This document shows, piece after piece, positions 50,742 through 63,745 of a DNA stretch of 64,000 nucleotides. Position numbers and translations under genes: made by a program. The notes under the pieces are model-generated. The model did not search any database. It was not told the origin of the DNA and worked only from the letters and a program-made list of their open reading frames with translations. This stretch comes from Owenia fusiformis (lineage: Eukaryota > Annelida > Polychaeta > Sabellida > Oweniidae). Position 1 is the stretch's first letter, and each line of letters begins with the position of its first letter. The stretch spans positions 1,871,341 to 1,935,340 of the forward strand of contig CAIIXF020000008.1 in assembly GCA_903813345.2 (NCBI GenBank), written 5' to 3'.

Positions 50742-52199
50742 CTGCAATGAACAGAATATATGGCATAATCTCACACCAATCAAAAGTTGTCCTTTTTGTG
50801 GTGCAACCTAGGATAATGTCTTCTAATTTGAAGAGCTCTTCTGTAGAAACGGGAATTGATTCAATAGAAACCAAGTGCTATGCCATTCAGAGAACTAAAG
50901 TAACAACAGACCTGACACCCCCCCCCCCCTTCCCCAATCTCACTTAACAATAAAAGGTGTCTAAGGTCATATGTGAGATGACTTCCTTGGTACAAAGAGG
51001 AAGGGGGGTTCATTTTGGTCAATTCTATCTATTGCTGTGCCTGTGGCATAGGTAGTGATAAAATTAACATGGAGGCTCCTCTATTATTTTAAAGAATGTA
51101 TCAGATGCATACTGCACAGCCAACACTATCTTTCCTATGCCTACAGTATTGTAGTAACAACTCTGGATAGCAAGTTGCAACTACAGCTCAGCTGTGGTGA
51201 GGCAAAGAAGGGGGTTCACACAAAGCCCCACAAACCCTCCCTGGCTATGCCCATGCCATATAGCTATGTAGGCGTACACAAATGGGACGAAGTCCCTTTA
51301 TCCGTTTTGTCTGAACTTGTCTGTGGTTGTCAGCGGAATAATGTTCAACGTTGTCCTATTTTGTCCAATGATGTCCTATTTTGTCTGATGATGTCTTGAG
51401 TACAGCAGCATTTTGTCAGAAAATTGTCATATGAACGTCACATGATCAATGGCCTTGATGTCTGGTAATGTCCCTTGAAAAGAATCAACGTATTCATTCT
51501 TTCATGGGGCACCAACGGACAAAATTGGACAACGACAGACAACGTCTGGCGGACATATTTTAGTTTATAGCTCCATTGATGCCTGATTATGTCCCATTAA
51601 TTTGTATGGCTAGCTTACATTCAAGATATATTGTTTCTGCTTTAGATGGCGCTTCGGTTCCTAAGTAAATAACTCAGAAAATGCAGAATGAGTTACAATA
51701 TCTGTCCCGACTTACAATGTATGATCTCACCGTTAATTCATCTCACAACATTATATATCTTAAACCTGTGTAAGTCCTACACGTATAATGTTTTTACCTC
51801 TTCAATAGCTGAAATATATGAGAAAATAGCCAATATATTTTCTTACCAATTTGCTTGCCATGCTTTTTCCAGGGGGTTGCTAACATGAATTTTAGCTTCG
51901 CCAAAACCAAAGTTTCAAATATCACTTGTTTTAGGGAACTATCATCTGTGTGTACTTAATGAATATAAGGTTGAAATGAATAAATATACTATAGCATGTA
52001 ATGTTTAAACAAATGCTTTCTTCACCAAAGAAATATCAAAACTGGTTCTCAAATTGAAATTACAAACCCGGAAGTAGAATTGATAAACCCCTGACAAAAA
52101 AATCAAAACAATGAAAAAATATTCTGAATGTTAATTTATTGCTAATTTATGGTGATATGAATACATATCTGGGTATAAAACGAATGCAGTAGTCCAAAC
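50742..52199. promoter_or_regulatory. Divergent interval between PUS10 and the C1orf198 homologue
   Basis: About 1.46 kb that should contain the missing PUS10 first coding exon, both promoters and both leaders. A poly-C run lies near 50921. TTTTGTC/TGATGTC motifs recur near 51305-51400. I could not place the exon or a promoter element with confidence. Confidence 0.4.
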
Positions 52200-55100
52200 A
52201 TGACAACGATGCAAGAGAAGGCACGGGAATATTTTGCCAAGAATGGTAATTTAGCTTCAAAAATCATTCTCCAGCAAAATCAACTCATAGTCATAAATTA
52301 TTATGGAAAAGCTTGGGAGAATTTCACATCTGAACAGCAAGATGCCTTGATAGATAACTGCATGATTGACTCTACAATTAAAGCTAAATATGAAAATCAT
52401 GAAACAGATGAAGTCAGCAAAGAATATAGAAACAGTGTTGAAGTGAGTTGAAGTTTTGAAGATCAAAATTCCTTTTTATGATTCGTCATTGTGTATTTCA
52501 GTAAAACTTCATTGATTCAGTAAAAACATATTCATAATTCATCTTTTCGAAGTTATGAGTATTTCAGTAAAGTTTTTATTCTATCAAAAATACTGTGCCT
52601 TATGTAGTGCCAAATTATCTCGTACCAAGACCACCTCTTCATATTGGTCTTGCGTGCAATGCATACATGTAGGAATTTCCATTATTTTTCAAAAGTAGAA
52701 ATTTAACAGCGCTAGCTATGCATATATTGCTCACTTCTAGTGATTCTAAACACCACCAAAAACGTTCTCTCAATTGGTTAAAAAGATGCGGCTGTCACAA
52801 ATTGCAGGAATTTACACTTCAATTTTTAAATCGACCAGTAATTTAACATGTCCGCCATCAACTTTCCAAATTATTTCTTATTTCTCATATTACGAGCACT
52901 ACTGAGTGAGATTATATCTGGTTTCGGTAGCCGAGTACATTGGCAAAGATTACTGAGATGAGATTATTCAATATGACGATACTGAGTTATTGAATCAATT
53001 TTTACATGTTAAAGTATATTTAATGAAACCCACTGAATTCTTCGCCATCTATTGGTAGTCTTTAAGGTCATGGGACCTGAAAATGTACATAGAGACCTGA
53101 ATTTTGCATGTCGATTTCTTATTTTACAAACTAAGTATGACATGTCTACAATTGACCAAAGGCAATACTAGTATGCTATTAGCCAAAATGGACCAATATG
53201 CACCATTGGTTTAACTATTATGTAATATACACATTAATGTGCATGTTTTATTTCAGGGATTACTTTGGAGTGATGAACACGCTGGACCATTTTCTTGGAA
53301 AACAAAAGTAAGATATTTCATAAAAGTGGTAAAAATACTCAATTTTCATGTGAAGTTAATTTAATTTGTGATAATATTTATTCTATAAACATTTCCAATA
53401 AACCATACCCCCTTTTGGTACATTGGGGAAGTTATGATATATTAGCTAGGAAGATGATGTCATAGGTTGTAGGCAATCTGAGCAAAAATAGGCTTTAACT
53501 TATTGCTAATTCTGAAAATGTACAACCAATGACATCATCAATCTATCCAATATATCATAGCTTCTTTGATGTATCAAAATGTTGCAGAGTTTATTGGAAA
53601 TGACTATCATGCATCAGCTGGGATCATTAACATAATAGTAATAATAATATCAAGATTGTTTTATTCTTTGCAATTGTGAATAAAACCCCTTGTTAACAGG
53701 TTAATACCATACAGAATGTAAAATAAATGCAGTTTGGTTATTTTATTTAGAGTATGGAGAAACTGAACTTATTTGCGGATGAGGAGATGGCCAATCCAAA
53801 AGCACCTCCAAGAAAGCCTAAAAGGTAAGAAACTGTAGCTTTAAAGATTTTATGAAGTGATCTTACTTGGTGTATTAATGTCATTTATACTTCAATACAT
53901 TCAGAAATGTTTGCTTTAGGGACCAGGTTGACACAAATTGTATTTAATTTCATTTTGACTCTTCCATCATAACACCAAATCAAAAGTGATTTGGTTTTGA
54001 GAAAATGATCCCAAATAATTTAGTGGATGTTATATCTCTATTTAAAGAAAAATGAGCATGTCATTTAAAAATGATCCTCCTCGTGACTCCCAGAAAGATA
54101 TTAAAGTTAATTTATTCAAAGTGTGATTACAGCAGCTGGATCTAATTTTTATTATTACAGGTCCAAAGGGAATTCTACATCATCAGATGGTGGCCAGTCC
54201 CCTACCTTGGCCTATAAACCTGAGAAAAGCATCTGGACGTCCCCATTTCTTGCTGCCGATAGAGGGATATCCCAAGATACAACAGACTCTCCATCCAACG
54301 ACCAAGATGATATCTTTGAGAAGTTTGGCATTTCATTTGGTGGTACTAGTCCAAGCAGAGAGAGTATAAGTCCAGAGAATGGTGAGAAATGTTCAGTTAT
54401 ATGATGCACTGCCATTTCCATTTCCAGTGTACATGTATTCCTTCAAGTTTCTTGACCACTTCTGAAATTTACAATAGACCAAATATTGCAGGATTTGGTT
54501 TTCAAAGAATGTGTGCTCCCATAATTCCTGGCCACTCCAGTTTCAGATTCACAGTGTATTCACATGAATCTTGCTCTTATTTATAAAGTGACATTCACAT
54601 AATTGCTTTGCCAGATACAAAAAGAGTGTATTCCCATAATTCCTACTCCAAGTACACAGTGGGTACATTCCCATAATTCCTATTTCAGATACAAAGAGTG
54701 TGCAATCCCAGAAGTCTGGAGTGGTTAATCAGAGTTTTGACAGTCAGGAACCATCTGTGTTGGCTAACATCAGATCATACAATAAAGAAGCATCCAAATC
54801 CCCAAGTCCTGAACACACAAGGTAGACTTTTAGTGTCCTGTCCATATGAATAGTCCATGTGTAGTCAATTACCATAACTTTTAAGCTATGAAGATTTCCA
54901 AATCCATTGTTGTGGTTTGGAAATCTATTAAATGAACTAATAAATTTCCCAGGGAGGGTTCATTAACAGAAACTCTCAAAATTACTTACATATACTTAAA
55001 ATACATTATTTTTTAGTTTCATTGAGCTAAGATTTTCTTTCAGATTTGACAGAACACCAAGCATTGAAAGATCCCCAAGTCACAAACCAAAGATCCAATC

Positions 55101-55555
55101 ATTTTTCGAGAAAAGATATGACAAAAATGGCGACACCTCCCCCTTTGTTGAAGATTTTGATGCCCCTGATGAATCTCAAGGGACTAGTATTACGCTTAAT
55201 ACAGATACAGGCGAATCAAGTGATTTTATTAATATGGCTTCTGATGATGTCACAATAGAGAAGGATGTCATTACCCATCAACCAACAGCCTCAATATTAG
55301 ATGTGAATCTATCTATGCAGGTAGGTTTTACTTATTTTAATGTATGTAGGGATAAAATATAGTTTAATTTCCATAGATATTGTATGTCTCGTGTTTATAG
55401 AATTTTTGTGTTTATCAACTTTATAGCTGATTATCTATAGTTAATATCAATTTATTGTCAACTTCATGTAATTTCAGTCAGACGAAGTAAATGAAACAGC
55501 TCCATCTGATGACATGGCCAAATCAACAGGGTTCGACTTTCTGGATAATTGGTGA
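52200..55555 (+). CDS. C1orf198: C1orf198 homologue, complete
   Basis: Seven exons: 52200-52442, 53257-53307, 53751-53824, 54161-54381, 54689-54821, 55044-55320, 55478-55555 (TGA); phases close; 358 residues (human 327). Recognition rests on three conserved blocks: the N-terminal YYGKAWENFTSEQQDALIDN (human has YGPEW...QQDEIIDRC), the short exon 2 peptide LLWSDEHAGPFSWKTK (human LTWQDEHSAPFSWETK), and the exact C-terminus TGFDFLDNW. Between them the chain is Ser/Pro-rich and looks disordered (KSPSPEH, RTPSIERSPSHK). No known domain or catalytic motif. Human C1orf198 is functionally uncharacterised as far as I know. The terminal FDFLDNW and the central DEHxxPFSWxTK are probably short binding motifs (inference). 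ATG choice: first ATG giving the conserved N-terminus. Confidence 0.93.
53386..53606. mobile_element. Fold-back (palindromic) MITE, copy B
   Basis: TATAAACATTTCCAATAAAC ... GAAGTTATGATATATTAGCT ... GATGATGTCATAGGTTGTA is inverted by TACAACCAATGACATCATCA ... ATATCATAGCTTCTTTGAT ... TTATTGGAAATGACTA. Same family as 42810-43040. It lies in intron 2 of the C1orf198 homologue. Confidence 0.78.
54506..54700. repeat. Tandem duplications of the C1orf198 exon 5 acceptor region
   Basis: The junction ATTCCCATAATTCCTATTTCAG|ATACAAAGAGTG ending the intron at 54688 has upstream relatives: CAGATACAAAAAGAGTGTAT then TCCCATAATTCCTACTCCAA (about 54613-54650), and CTCCCATAATTCCTGGCCAC then TTTCAGATTCACAGTGTATT (about 54515-54560). 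The copies include exon-side bases. Confidence 0.75.
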
Positions 55556-58500
55556 GAAATGAGATAATGAGAACCAACCAAGTGTGTGGAAACAGATAGT
55601 GAATCCTGAATGCCGATAATTTGGTTTAAATATCCATAGTTGTATTTTACAAGCTAACATTTGTGATTTATATGAAGTACAGTTATCTCATCATCTCATT
55701 TAAATTCCATGTGGAAAACAGTGTGTTATTATTCAAATATCAGCCATGGAAAATATCTTATGTGGAAAGTATCTCTTTTCATAATTACCTTGCATTTAAA
55801 AGCAGTGCATGGAGAATATCTCCTATGAAAATCATCTTGTTGGAAATGTGTTCCATGAAAAAGATCTCGCATAAAGAATCTACATGGATACTCACTAACA
55901 TGTTTGGGGATATACACAGATATTGGATGAATAGCGGATTGTAGATCTAAGATTGCACCCCATTTCAATGCCTACATGTGGTAATACATTAAATGAACTT
56001 CCTTCATGACTTTTAAGCAACAGCAAACTTGGACTAGGAGCTAGTCATATTCATAATGTGCTTAAAAATGTTTCTGTGATACTGAATTCTCTGTTTGATA
56101 TGTAAAAGTCCATATATCATATATATATAGCGGCATTTATTGGAAAGATCCTTTTTGTACTGAATGTTTTAGTTTGATAAGTGCTTTGTATTGCAAGATT
56201 CATCATAGTAAATATTCTCATGTTGTCCAAAACAGGATTTTAAAATTATCTCAGTCTCAGGTGAGGATGACCATCTTTATGAGTACTTACATTACAAACT
56301 AGCCTAAATAGACCTAGTAATACTGGCCTCTTATATTGCCTTGTAGATGAATGTCTCTTTTTGAGATGAAATATCATACTTTAAGAAATGGTAGAATTTG
56401 GATTACCTGCTCTTTGTATAAGATTACATGTACCTCTATTTATATAATGGACAACATATCATGTTCTGCACATCTATAGCACATAATATTTATTCCAGTT
56501 ATTTTCTTTTTATACTTAGTGTTATTCACATATTTATATACATTTTATAATATTTATTCACATTCGTAATGTATTTCGAAACACATTCTACTGCTTTTAA
56601 AGGCAAACATATTATTTTACATATGTTTACTAATTTATAACATTTGTACACAAAAGGATATTACTCAATTCATAAATGCTTTTGAAAAATCAATTTGTAA
56701 TATGCAACGGTGATGTAACATTCTGTATAAACAGTACCCTGTATATTTTATTTATTTGGGACTGTTTAACTAGTTTTTTGGTCATTTTCACGATACTGCT
56801 GCTTATTCAAGTTGGCAGATAAAGTATTCACGAGAACAACAAACAAACTTTCAGATAATCATTATCAAAAGAGTAAAATGTACGCAAAAAGTGCAGAATG
56901 TAAATTGTTTGTAGAACACTATTATTATTGGGAATTTGAGCTAAAATTAAATTTTGCAATCTCCTATTTAGAATCCCATAATCTAAAATCATTGTTCAAA
57001 TCCCAATACTTCATAATTGTACATGCACAATATTTAGTCTAGTTTCCTTAAATAATCCACAACATATATATTTATATTATATTATATAACGTAGTCATCT
57101 AACCAAAGTAAAAACAACTGTGTACATATTTTATATGTCATTTATTTATAAAGCTAGCCTTATATTATGCATATAAAATAACTTTACCAGTATATAACAT
57201 TGTACAATATACAATACAATAAAAACAAATATACAATATAATACTGTATTTATTTGTTTATTTCCTTTCTTTCAGGCAATACAAATTCATTATCAAAAGC
57301 AAAAAGGTATTTTTGTTATTATATGAGGCAGTGTATTGGGGTTCATAAGCAAACAGCGATGTAAAAAATAGAATGAACTTAGCCTACATTCAACACATTT
57401 TATTTCCTAGGATATTGTATGTTTTTAGTACCATACATATTGTTTGTTATACACTATTGTACGATACATTTAATTGTGACTACTACTACTTCAAAAATTG
57501 ATATTCCAAATTAAAAAAATCAAGATAATTAAAAACAGACAACATCGTCTTAAACATCCAATATAATAATCATAAGTAATGAAATTAAGTTGCTTGTTTA
57601 CTACATTTACTCTTATTTACAATACATTAAAAGCAAACAAACTTTATTCTATTATCACAGTTTGGCAATGTACATCCCACATAGATTTAACAATATGGGA
57701 AAACTTAAACTCATGGATACCTCCTCTGGAATACAAATATTTCATTTCAATAATCATGTTAAGAAAATTGAATTTAGGTTTTATGAATCTAAATTTTTAT
57801 CTTGCATGGGGATTGAGGGTGAAACTAAAAGATTAATACATTTGTACATTCTAGCCATGAACTGCTCATGCATGCATGATTCTTATTTTGTCTAGGTCTT
57901 AGTTTTAAGGTCAGTACTGAAACCTTACAAAATGTTTCCCCGTTGAAAAATGTTCTGTTTCACAAATTTTGTGAAAAGGATTTAAGCACAAAAACCTACT
58001 CACTATTCTCTTATGTTGGGGTTTTCATGCATTATTATCTGTCTAATGAATCAGTTCTTGTGCTTAAATCCTTAACTAGATTAAGAAAGAATGACAAATA
58101 TCAGTAGTTATTGGCAAAACAGAAAACTCTACTTCATATACTGATGTTTTCAATTTCATTGATACAAATGAAAGATGAATTTGAACATTAAATACATAAT
58201 GAACAGAAGGGACTTAAAGTCTCTGAATATATGCAATAACATGTAATGTATTATTTAGCAGTATCTGAAGTAGTATGTTCTATACTGTATATGGTATATA
58301 TACTGTACAGTTTTCATATTTACATAGAAGTTATATCTGTACAATGCATCATCTATGATAATTTCTAATTTATTAAAGTCCCCGTCTAAAGTTTGAAAAT
58401 ATTTTTTTATCATTCATTTACTATTTGTCAGGACTTAAAAAGTGATTTTAGAGATTTTTGAACAAAGAAACTTTTTTGAAAAAAAGTTGTGAGCATTTCA

Positions 58501-59670
58501 TTTCTCAGATATTCAAATTTCCCGCCATTTTTCAAAAAAAGTTGAAATTTCTTAATCATCAAATATTTCTTAATGCATTTCAAAAAAGATTATCTTTTTA
58601 ACACCAATGCAAAGATTGAACAAAAGACACACTATTTCAATAATAAAATGTCATATTTAATGGGCCACTTCAATGTTTTAGCTTATCAAAAATATTTTGA
58701 ACCATTAGTGATGTCACTAAGGTAACAAAAACTTTTTGAAAAAATTGAATTTATTTTTTTCGATGTCAATCTTTTCTAAATATGCTAGACTTTCATAAAA
58801 AAACAATGTTGATTGTCTAACCAGGTCAAAAGGAAGAATAAATTATGTTTTAGATATCATTGTACCATTGGTTTCTATGAGAACTAAAATTTTGAAATGC
58901 ATTTTTCTCAGAACCATTTTCATGCACTGATAAGTTCATTTCTCGCTTGTTTATCAACCGATTTTCTTAATTTTTTCAGCAAAAAATATGGGAGGATGAA
59001 TGCTAAGCATTGGTATGAATTGTGGCTAATTAGAAGATATGAGTGACCTCTAAAAGTTGGTTTTAAATAAATTCACAAATTTTGAAACAAAAAGTCTATC
59101 AAAAACCACTTTTTGAAATTAAAAAAAAAAGTTTCACATATCACACTTTGATAACATTGGGTAAGACTACAATATAAGCCAAAGTGGTTTAAACTTTACA
59201 TGGGGCCTTTAAAGCAAGCATGTTTATATTTCAATTATACAAAGACATGATATTATCACGAGTTTGGTGGGTGCCATCTATTCCCAGTTTGCACAACTAG
59301 AAAACCACTCAATGGACTCATTATTTCAACTTACAGTTCATCTTTTTGCTTATTACTATTATTCATCCTGTTGAAAATAATGGACACCTTTAACCAGATA
59401 CAGCCTCTCTGAAAGTAATTCCTTAGAGCATTTTGAAGTCAAGATTGCAATCACATTGAGTATGTACCATGTACCATGTTTAATGGGTATGAGACGCAAT
59501 CCTCGATCACGAAACAACAAACGTTATGCTTTGGCAAGGTTTGTGTTAAATGAACACAGTTATTGTAGTGTATGGCTCATGCTCTCAGTAAGGGGCCTTC
59601 AACTTCTCATATCGTCCAGTTTTATAACACACTTTTACATGCTCAAACAGGCCCCAATCCTTTGCATCGA
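55556..59670. other. Intergenic region between convergent C1orf198 and Rel genes (3' UTRs, repeats)
   Basis: About 4.1 kb, very AT-rich. AATAAAAAC near 57219 is one possible polyadenylation signal for the plus-strand gene. Contains an inverted pair GGATTTAAGCACAA (about 57977) / TTGTGCTTAAATCC (about 58058) and the TTAA-flanked element at 58377. No coding exon recognised. Confidence 0.5.
58377..59208. mobile_element. 832-bp TTAA-flanked non-autonomous element
   Basis: The left end AGTCCCCGTCTAAAGTTT is imperfectly inverted by AAACTTTACATGGGGCCT at the right, with TTAA at 58373-58376 and 59209-59212. PiggyBac-like target choice; no coding sequence. Sequence between is A/T-homopolymer-rich. 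Confidence 0.6.
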
Positions 59671-62600
59671 CTACTGGCCACTGCCCCCAGGTGCACTGAA
59701 ATTTTCATTTACAAACTGACGAACTACCCTCAAATTCTCACTTGCAGTCAAGTCATCAGGACTGTTCTCTGCTACTTGTGCGTTATCATCATTCTTCATA
59801 GCACCAGCCTGCTGTGGGGCTATGGGAGTTCCCACATTTGTAACATTCTCCATAGCCCCGACTTCCATGTTAGTAGTATCTCCTGGCCCACTCTGTAGCA
59901 AATCACCACTTAAAGATGCCACATATTGGTTAAGACTCGCAGTATCCATGCTTGGAAAATTTGCAATATTGTCTGTTAGGAATGCAGTTAGGGCATCCTG
60001 ATTATCAAATGTCAGTACTGACTGTGTGTTTGGATCTTGCGTGCCTTCTAGAAGATTAGTAAAGCTGACATTCAACTGAGATGTATCCAAGGTGATTGGG
60101 CCATTCCTGGCAGTATCTCCAGCCTCAGTCATCATTGAGGAGATCAGCTCACCACTGTCTGAAAAAAATTTATAAACGGTGACGTTAACAATATTTTCTT
60201 GGTGGTGACAGATTAACATAGTTTACAGTAATGAATATGCTGCTATCATTTTTGACATGCATCATGTTTTCAGAATCAGTTAATGTTAGCATCTCCAGAC
60301 TAAGATGAAATACCAACTTTGATAAAAACATTAAGCTGTAATTTATTCAAATAATATTTAATTAATTAATGATTAATAAACAGCTCACTGCTATATAGTT
60401 ATGATTAATCAAATATTATAAACTTTGATGCAACAACATAGGATTTTATTTCCTTGCTGTTCAATCTAAGGTGTAATCAAACTATCACATTTCGTTGTAA
60501 TCATTGATCAATTCCTTATTCTAATATGATACGGGATGTCACAATAGCAAGAACAATTGATTTACTGGTCTGTATTGGAGTTTTATATGACCGCATAAAT
60601 GCAAATAGTTGTTTTCTTGTCTGTTTATCATATTAGAATCGTAACAAAGACCTCGATTTCATGATTATGTCTCAAATCTTATTCTGGCCATTGCAAAAGA
60701 TCCCGATCACAACGCAATTTCGGTCTTTTAACAATGAACAGAATAAAATTTTCGGTCATAAATTACGCCATAAATCATAAAATCTCGGTCTTTATTCCGT
60801 AAGTATCCATGTACGTACCACCTTGCTGCATGGTCTGACTTAACATGGGACTCTGCTGTGGCATTGATTTTGATGGAATCATCTGAACCGGGGCTTGTGT
60901 TACAGCATAGTTAACTTCGTTGTACATTTGATTGGTTGTCTGGAACTGAGGCTCGTTGTATGCAGTTCCCATTGGTGGTCTATGGTAAATTGCAGCCTCT
61001 TCACAAGGTACTGCATCTGATTAAAAAAAATTTTCTTAAATATTTTCATTTAAAAATATATGTATTCCAAATTCTCATGTCCCATATTTTTCTAGAATTC
61101 AAGCTGAATTGTTTACGGTTCATTCATCATTTAAGTAACAATCACTAACAGAAGAAACACAATTGCATCCAATGTTAGACTGTCATTCGATACAATTTTT
61201 AATTGAATTCTGACCTCCCATATTTTTGGCATTCTTTTTCCGGGCAGCTGGCTTAGCTTTTATTCTATCAGCCAAGACTGTTCCCTGAGGGATGTTTGCG
61301 GGCCTCTGTATCTGGCCTGGGGCATACTGGGTAGTGGACTGTCCTGCAAAAAGAAGTAAAATATCTTGGACTGTTTCCTTTGTGTAGATGGAGGCTATTG
61401 GTATGATTCATCTACAGGTAAATGATCAACATTCCTAGAATGAATATACACATTGTTAATGACCTCCAAAATGTAGTCAGGTGGAAAATGTTGGTATCGA
61501 AAGGTTTTGGTGCCGGAACAGCGCCAAATTTTTTCAATGCCGAAACGGCGCCAAATTACATTGGCTGTGTATAAGGAATTGTTGATGCATATAAAGAATG
61601 GCCAATTACCTCCCATATAAGGAATTGTTGTTGCATATAAAGAATGGCCAATTACCTCCCATATAAGGAATTATTGTTGCATAAAAAGAATGGCCAATTA
61701 CCTCCCATATAAGGAATTGTTGATGCATATAAAGAATGGCCAATTACCTCCCATATAAGGAATTGTTGATGCATATAAAGAATGGCCAATTACCTCCCAT
61801 ATAAGGAATTGTTGTTGCATATAAAGAATGGCCAATTACCTCCCATATAAGGAATTGTTGTTGCATATAAAGAATGGCCAATTACCTCCCATATAAGGAA
61901 TTGTTGTTGCATATAAAGAATGGCCAATTACCTCCCATATAAGGAATTGTTGATGCATATAAAGAATGGCCAATTACCTCCCATATAAGGAATTCTTGAT
62001 GCATATAAAGAATGGCCAATTACCTCCCATATAAGGAATTGTTGTTGCATATAAAGAATGGCCAATTACCTCCCATATAAGGAATTGTTGTTGCATATAA
62101 AGAATGGCCAATTACCTCCCATATGAGGAATTGTTGATGCATATAAAGAATGGCCAATTACCTCCCATACAAGGAATTGTTGAGGACAACCCATATAAAG
62201 AATGGGCAATGATCTCCCATATAAGGAATTGTTTATGATCACCAATATAAGGTCCTACCTGGAAGATTGGCAGGCAAATCATCAGACATAAAGCTCTCAT
62301 GTAGCATCTTCTTGCGCTTTTTGCCGATCTGATGCGGATCTGAAATTCAAAAGTAGACTAATAGTATTAAGAAGATAGTCAATAAGCTGTGTCACATTTT
62401 ATATATACTTAATTAAAACTAATAATTTTTGTTTAAACTAATTGCATGACATAATTTCTTAACATGAAAATGTTGGGCTTTTAAAAATTACTTATATTTT
62501 GTTAAAACATTTTATTAAAATATCAAATGTACACAATGGAATGATATGTATGATAAAAATGAAAGCATTTGTTTTGTAACATATGAAAAGTCAAAAGAAA

Positions 62601-63723
62601 TAGTCAAAGTATCTTACCTCCATCATCGGGTACATATGTGAATGCGAGTGGCTCACTCAGCATCTCTCCATTCTCACCATCTGGTGGCATTCTCAGCTGC
62701 ACCTTCACCGTCACTGGCTTGTCTATTTGTGGGTTTTTGTAGGGCGGCGTCTTATATATGATAGCAACCTATATATGAAACCATTATACAACTTTCATCA
62801 TTTTATTAAATCATGGAACATTTAGATTGAGACTTTAGATTTTATGATTTTTATTTTATTATAATATTCATAAATCTGATATAAATGACAGGGCCAAGGC
62901 TGAATTCAAGTTTATGATTAAAAAATGCTGCCGATATAAAGCCTGACACACAATTTGTACAGACATAAGACAACAACAGACAGTTTAAATCAACAGTTTT
63001 TAAATTTTTCAATTCCTTTCTTCCTTCTCTTTTACAATGTGGCATCTTCATTCATTGTGACCTTCACACATTTTTTATTATGCTCAAATAGACTTACTTT
63101 GTGTTGTAATACATTATTTATGGGTCAAATAGATGGGTCACCCTGTATAAATTGTAAACTGTTTCATGTAATACTATAGTGCCAGCTGTATCATGTAATA
63201 CTATAGTGCTAGCTGTTTCATGTAATACTATAGTGCTAGCTGTTTCATGTAATACTATAGTGCTAGCTGTTTCATGTAATACTATAGTGCCAGCTGTATC
63301 ATGTAATACTATAGTGCTAGCTGTATCATGTAATACTATAGTGCTAGCTGTTTCATGTAATACTATAGTGCTAGCTGTATCATGTAATACTATAGTGCTA
63401 GCTGTTTCATGTAATACTATAGTGCTAGCTGTTTCACGTAATACTATAGTGCTAGCTGTTTCACGTAATACTATAGTGCTAGCTGTTTCATGTAATACTA
63501 TAGTGCTAGCTGTTTCATGTAATACTATAGTGCTAGCTGTTTCATGTAATACTATAGTGCTAGCTGTTTCATGTAATACTATAGTGCTAGCTGTTTCATG
63601 TAATACTATAGTGCTAGCTGTTTCAGCTTACCTGATGGTGAATGTTTGCAGGCTTGAAGTCAGCATAGGCCGTCCAGCAAATTAAACCATTCTGCTCCTC
63701 AAAGAACCTAATCTGTATACTCT
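59671..63723 (-). CDS. Rel: Rel/NF-kB transcription factor (class II, Dorsal/RelA-like), 3' exons, partial
   Basis: Exons, 5' to 3': 63632-63723, 62618-62768, 62259-62339, 61215-61343, 60819-61016, 59671-60158 (TAG); phases close. The first two give IQIRFFEEQNGLICWTAYAD, then KPANIHHQ joined to VAIIYKTPPYKNPQIDKPVT and VQLRMPPDGE...SEPLAFTYVPD. That is the C-terminal IPT/dimerisation part of the Rel homology region (family consensus VRFFE...W...H.QVAIVFKTPPY). The next exon carries GKKRKK, the nuclear localisation signal at the usual place. The remaining 270 or so residues are Gln/Met/Pro-rich then acidic, with SFTNLLEG and ALTAFLTDNI, typical of a transactivation tail. No ankyrin repeats, so not the p105/p100 class. 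The donor at 61214 (GTCAGA) is weak. The DNA-binding half lies right of the window. Confidence 0.9.
61571..62235. repeat. Minisatellite, 46-bp unit, about 14 copies, next to Rel exon donor at 62259
   Basis: The unit is ATAAGGAATTGTTGATGCAT plus ATAAAGAATGGCCAATTACC plus TCCCAT. Units are almost identical. On the gene strand each contains GGGAG|GTAAT, a donor-like sequence. The right-hand units decay towards the real donor, sharing CCTTATAT with it. Confidence 0.95.
63157..63625. repeat. Minisatellite, 27-bp unit, about 17 copies, 7 bp from Rel exon donor at 63632
   Basis: The unit is TGCTAGCTGTTTCATGTAAT plus ACTATAG. Since 27 is a multiple of three the array is open, but the predicted repetitive peptide is not a gene. 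Units are nearly identical (differences CCAG/CTAG, TATC/TTTC, CACG/CATG). Confidence 0.95.
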
Positions 63724-63745
63724 CTATAATTAAGAAGTAGCATCA

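Noticed and set aside
63179-63685. 168-residue frame with repeated AVSCNTIVL
   Set aside because: 27-bp array translated; the real exon overlaps it on the other strand.
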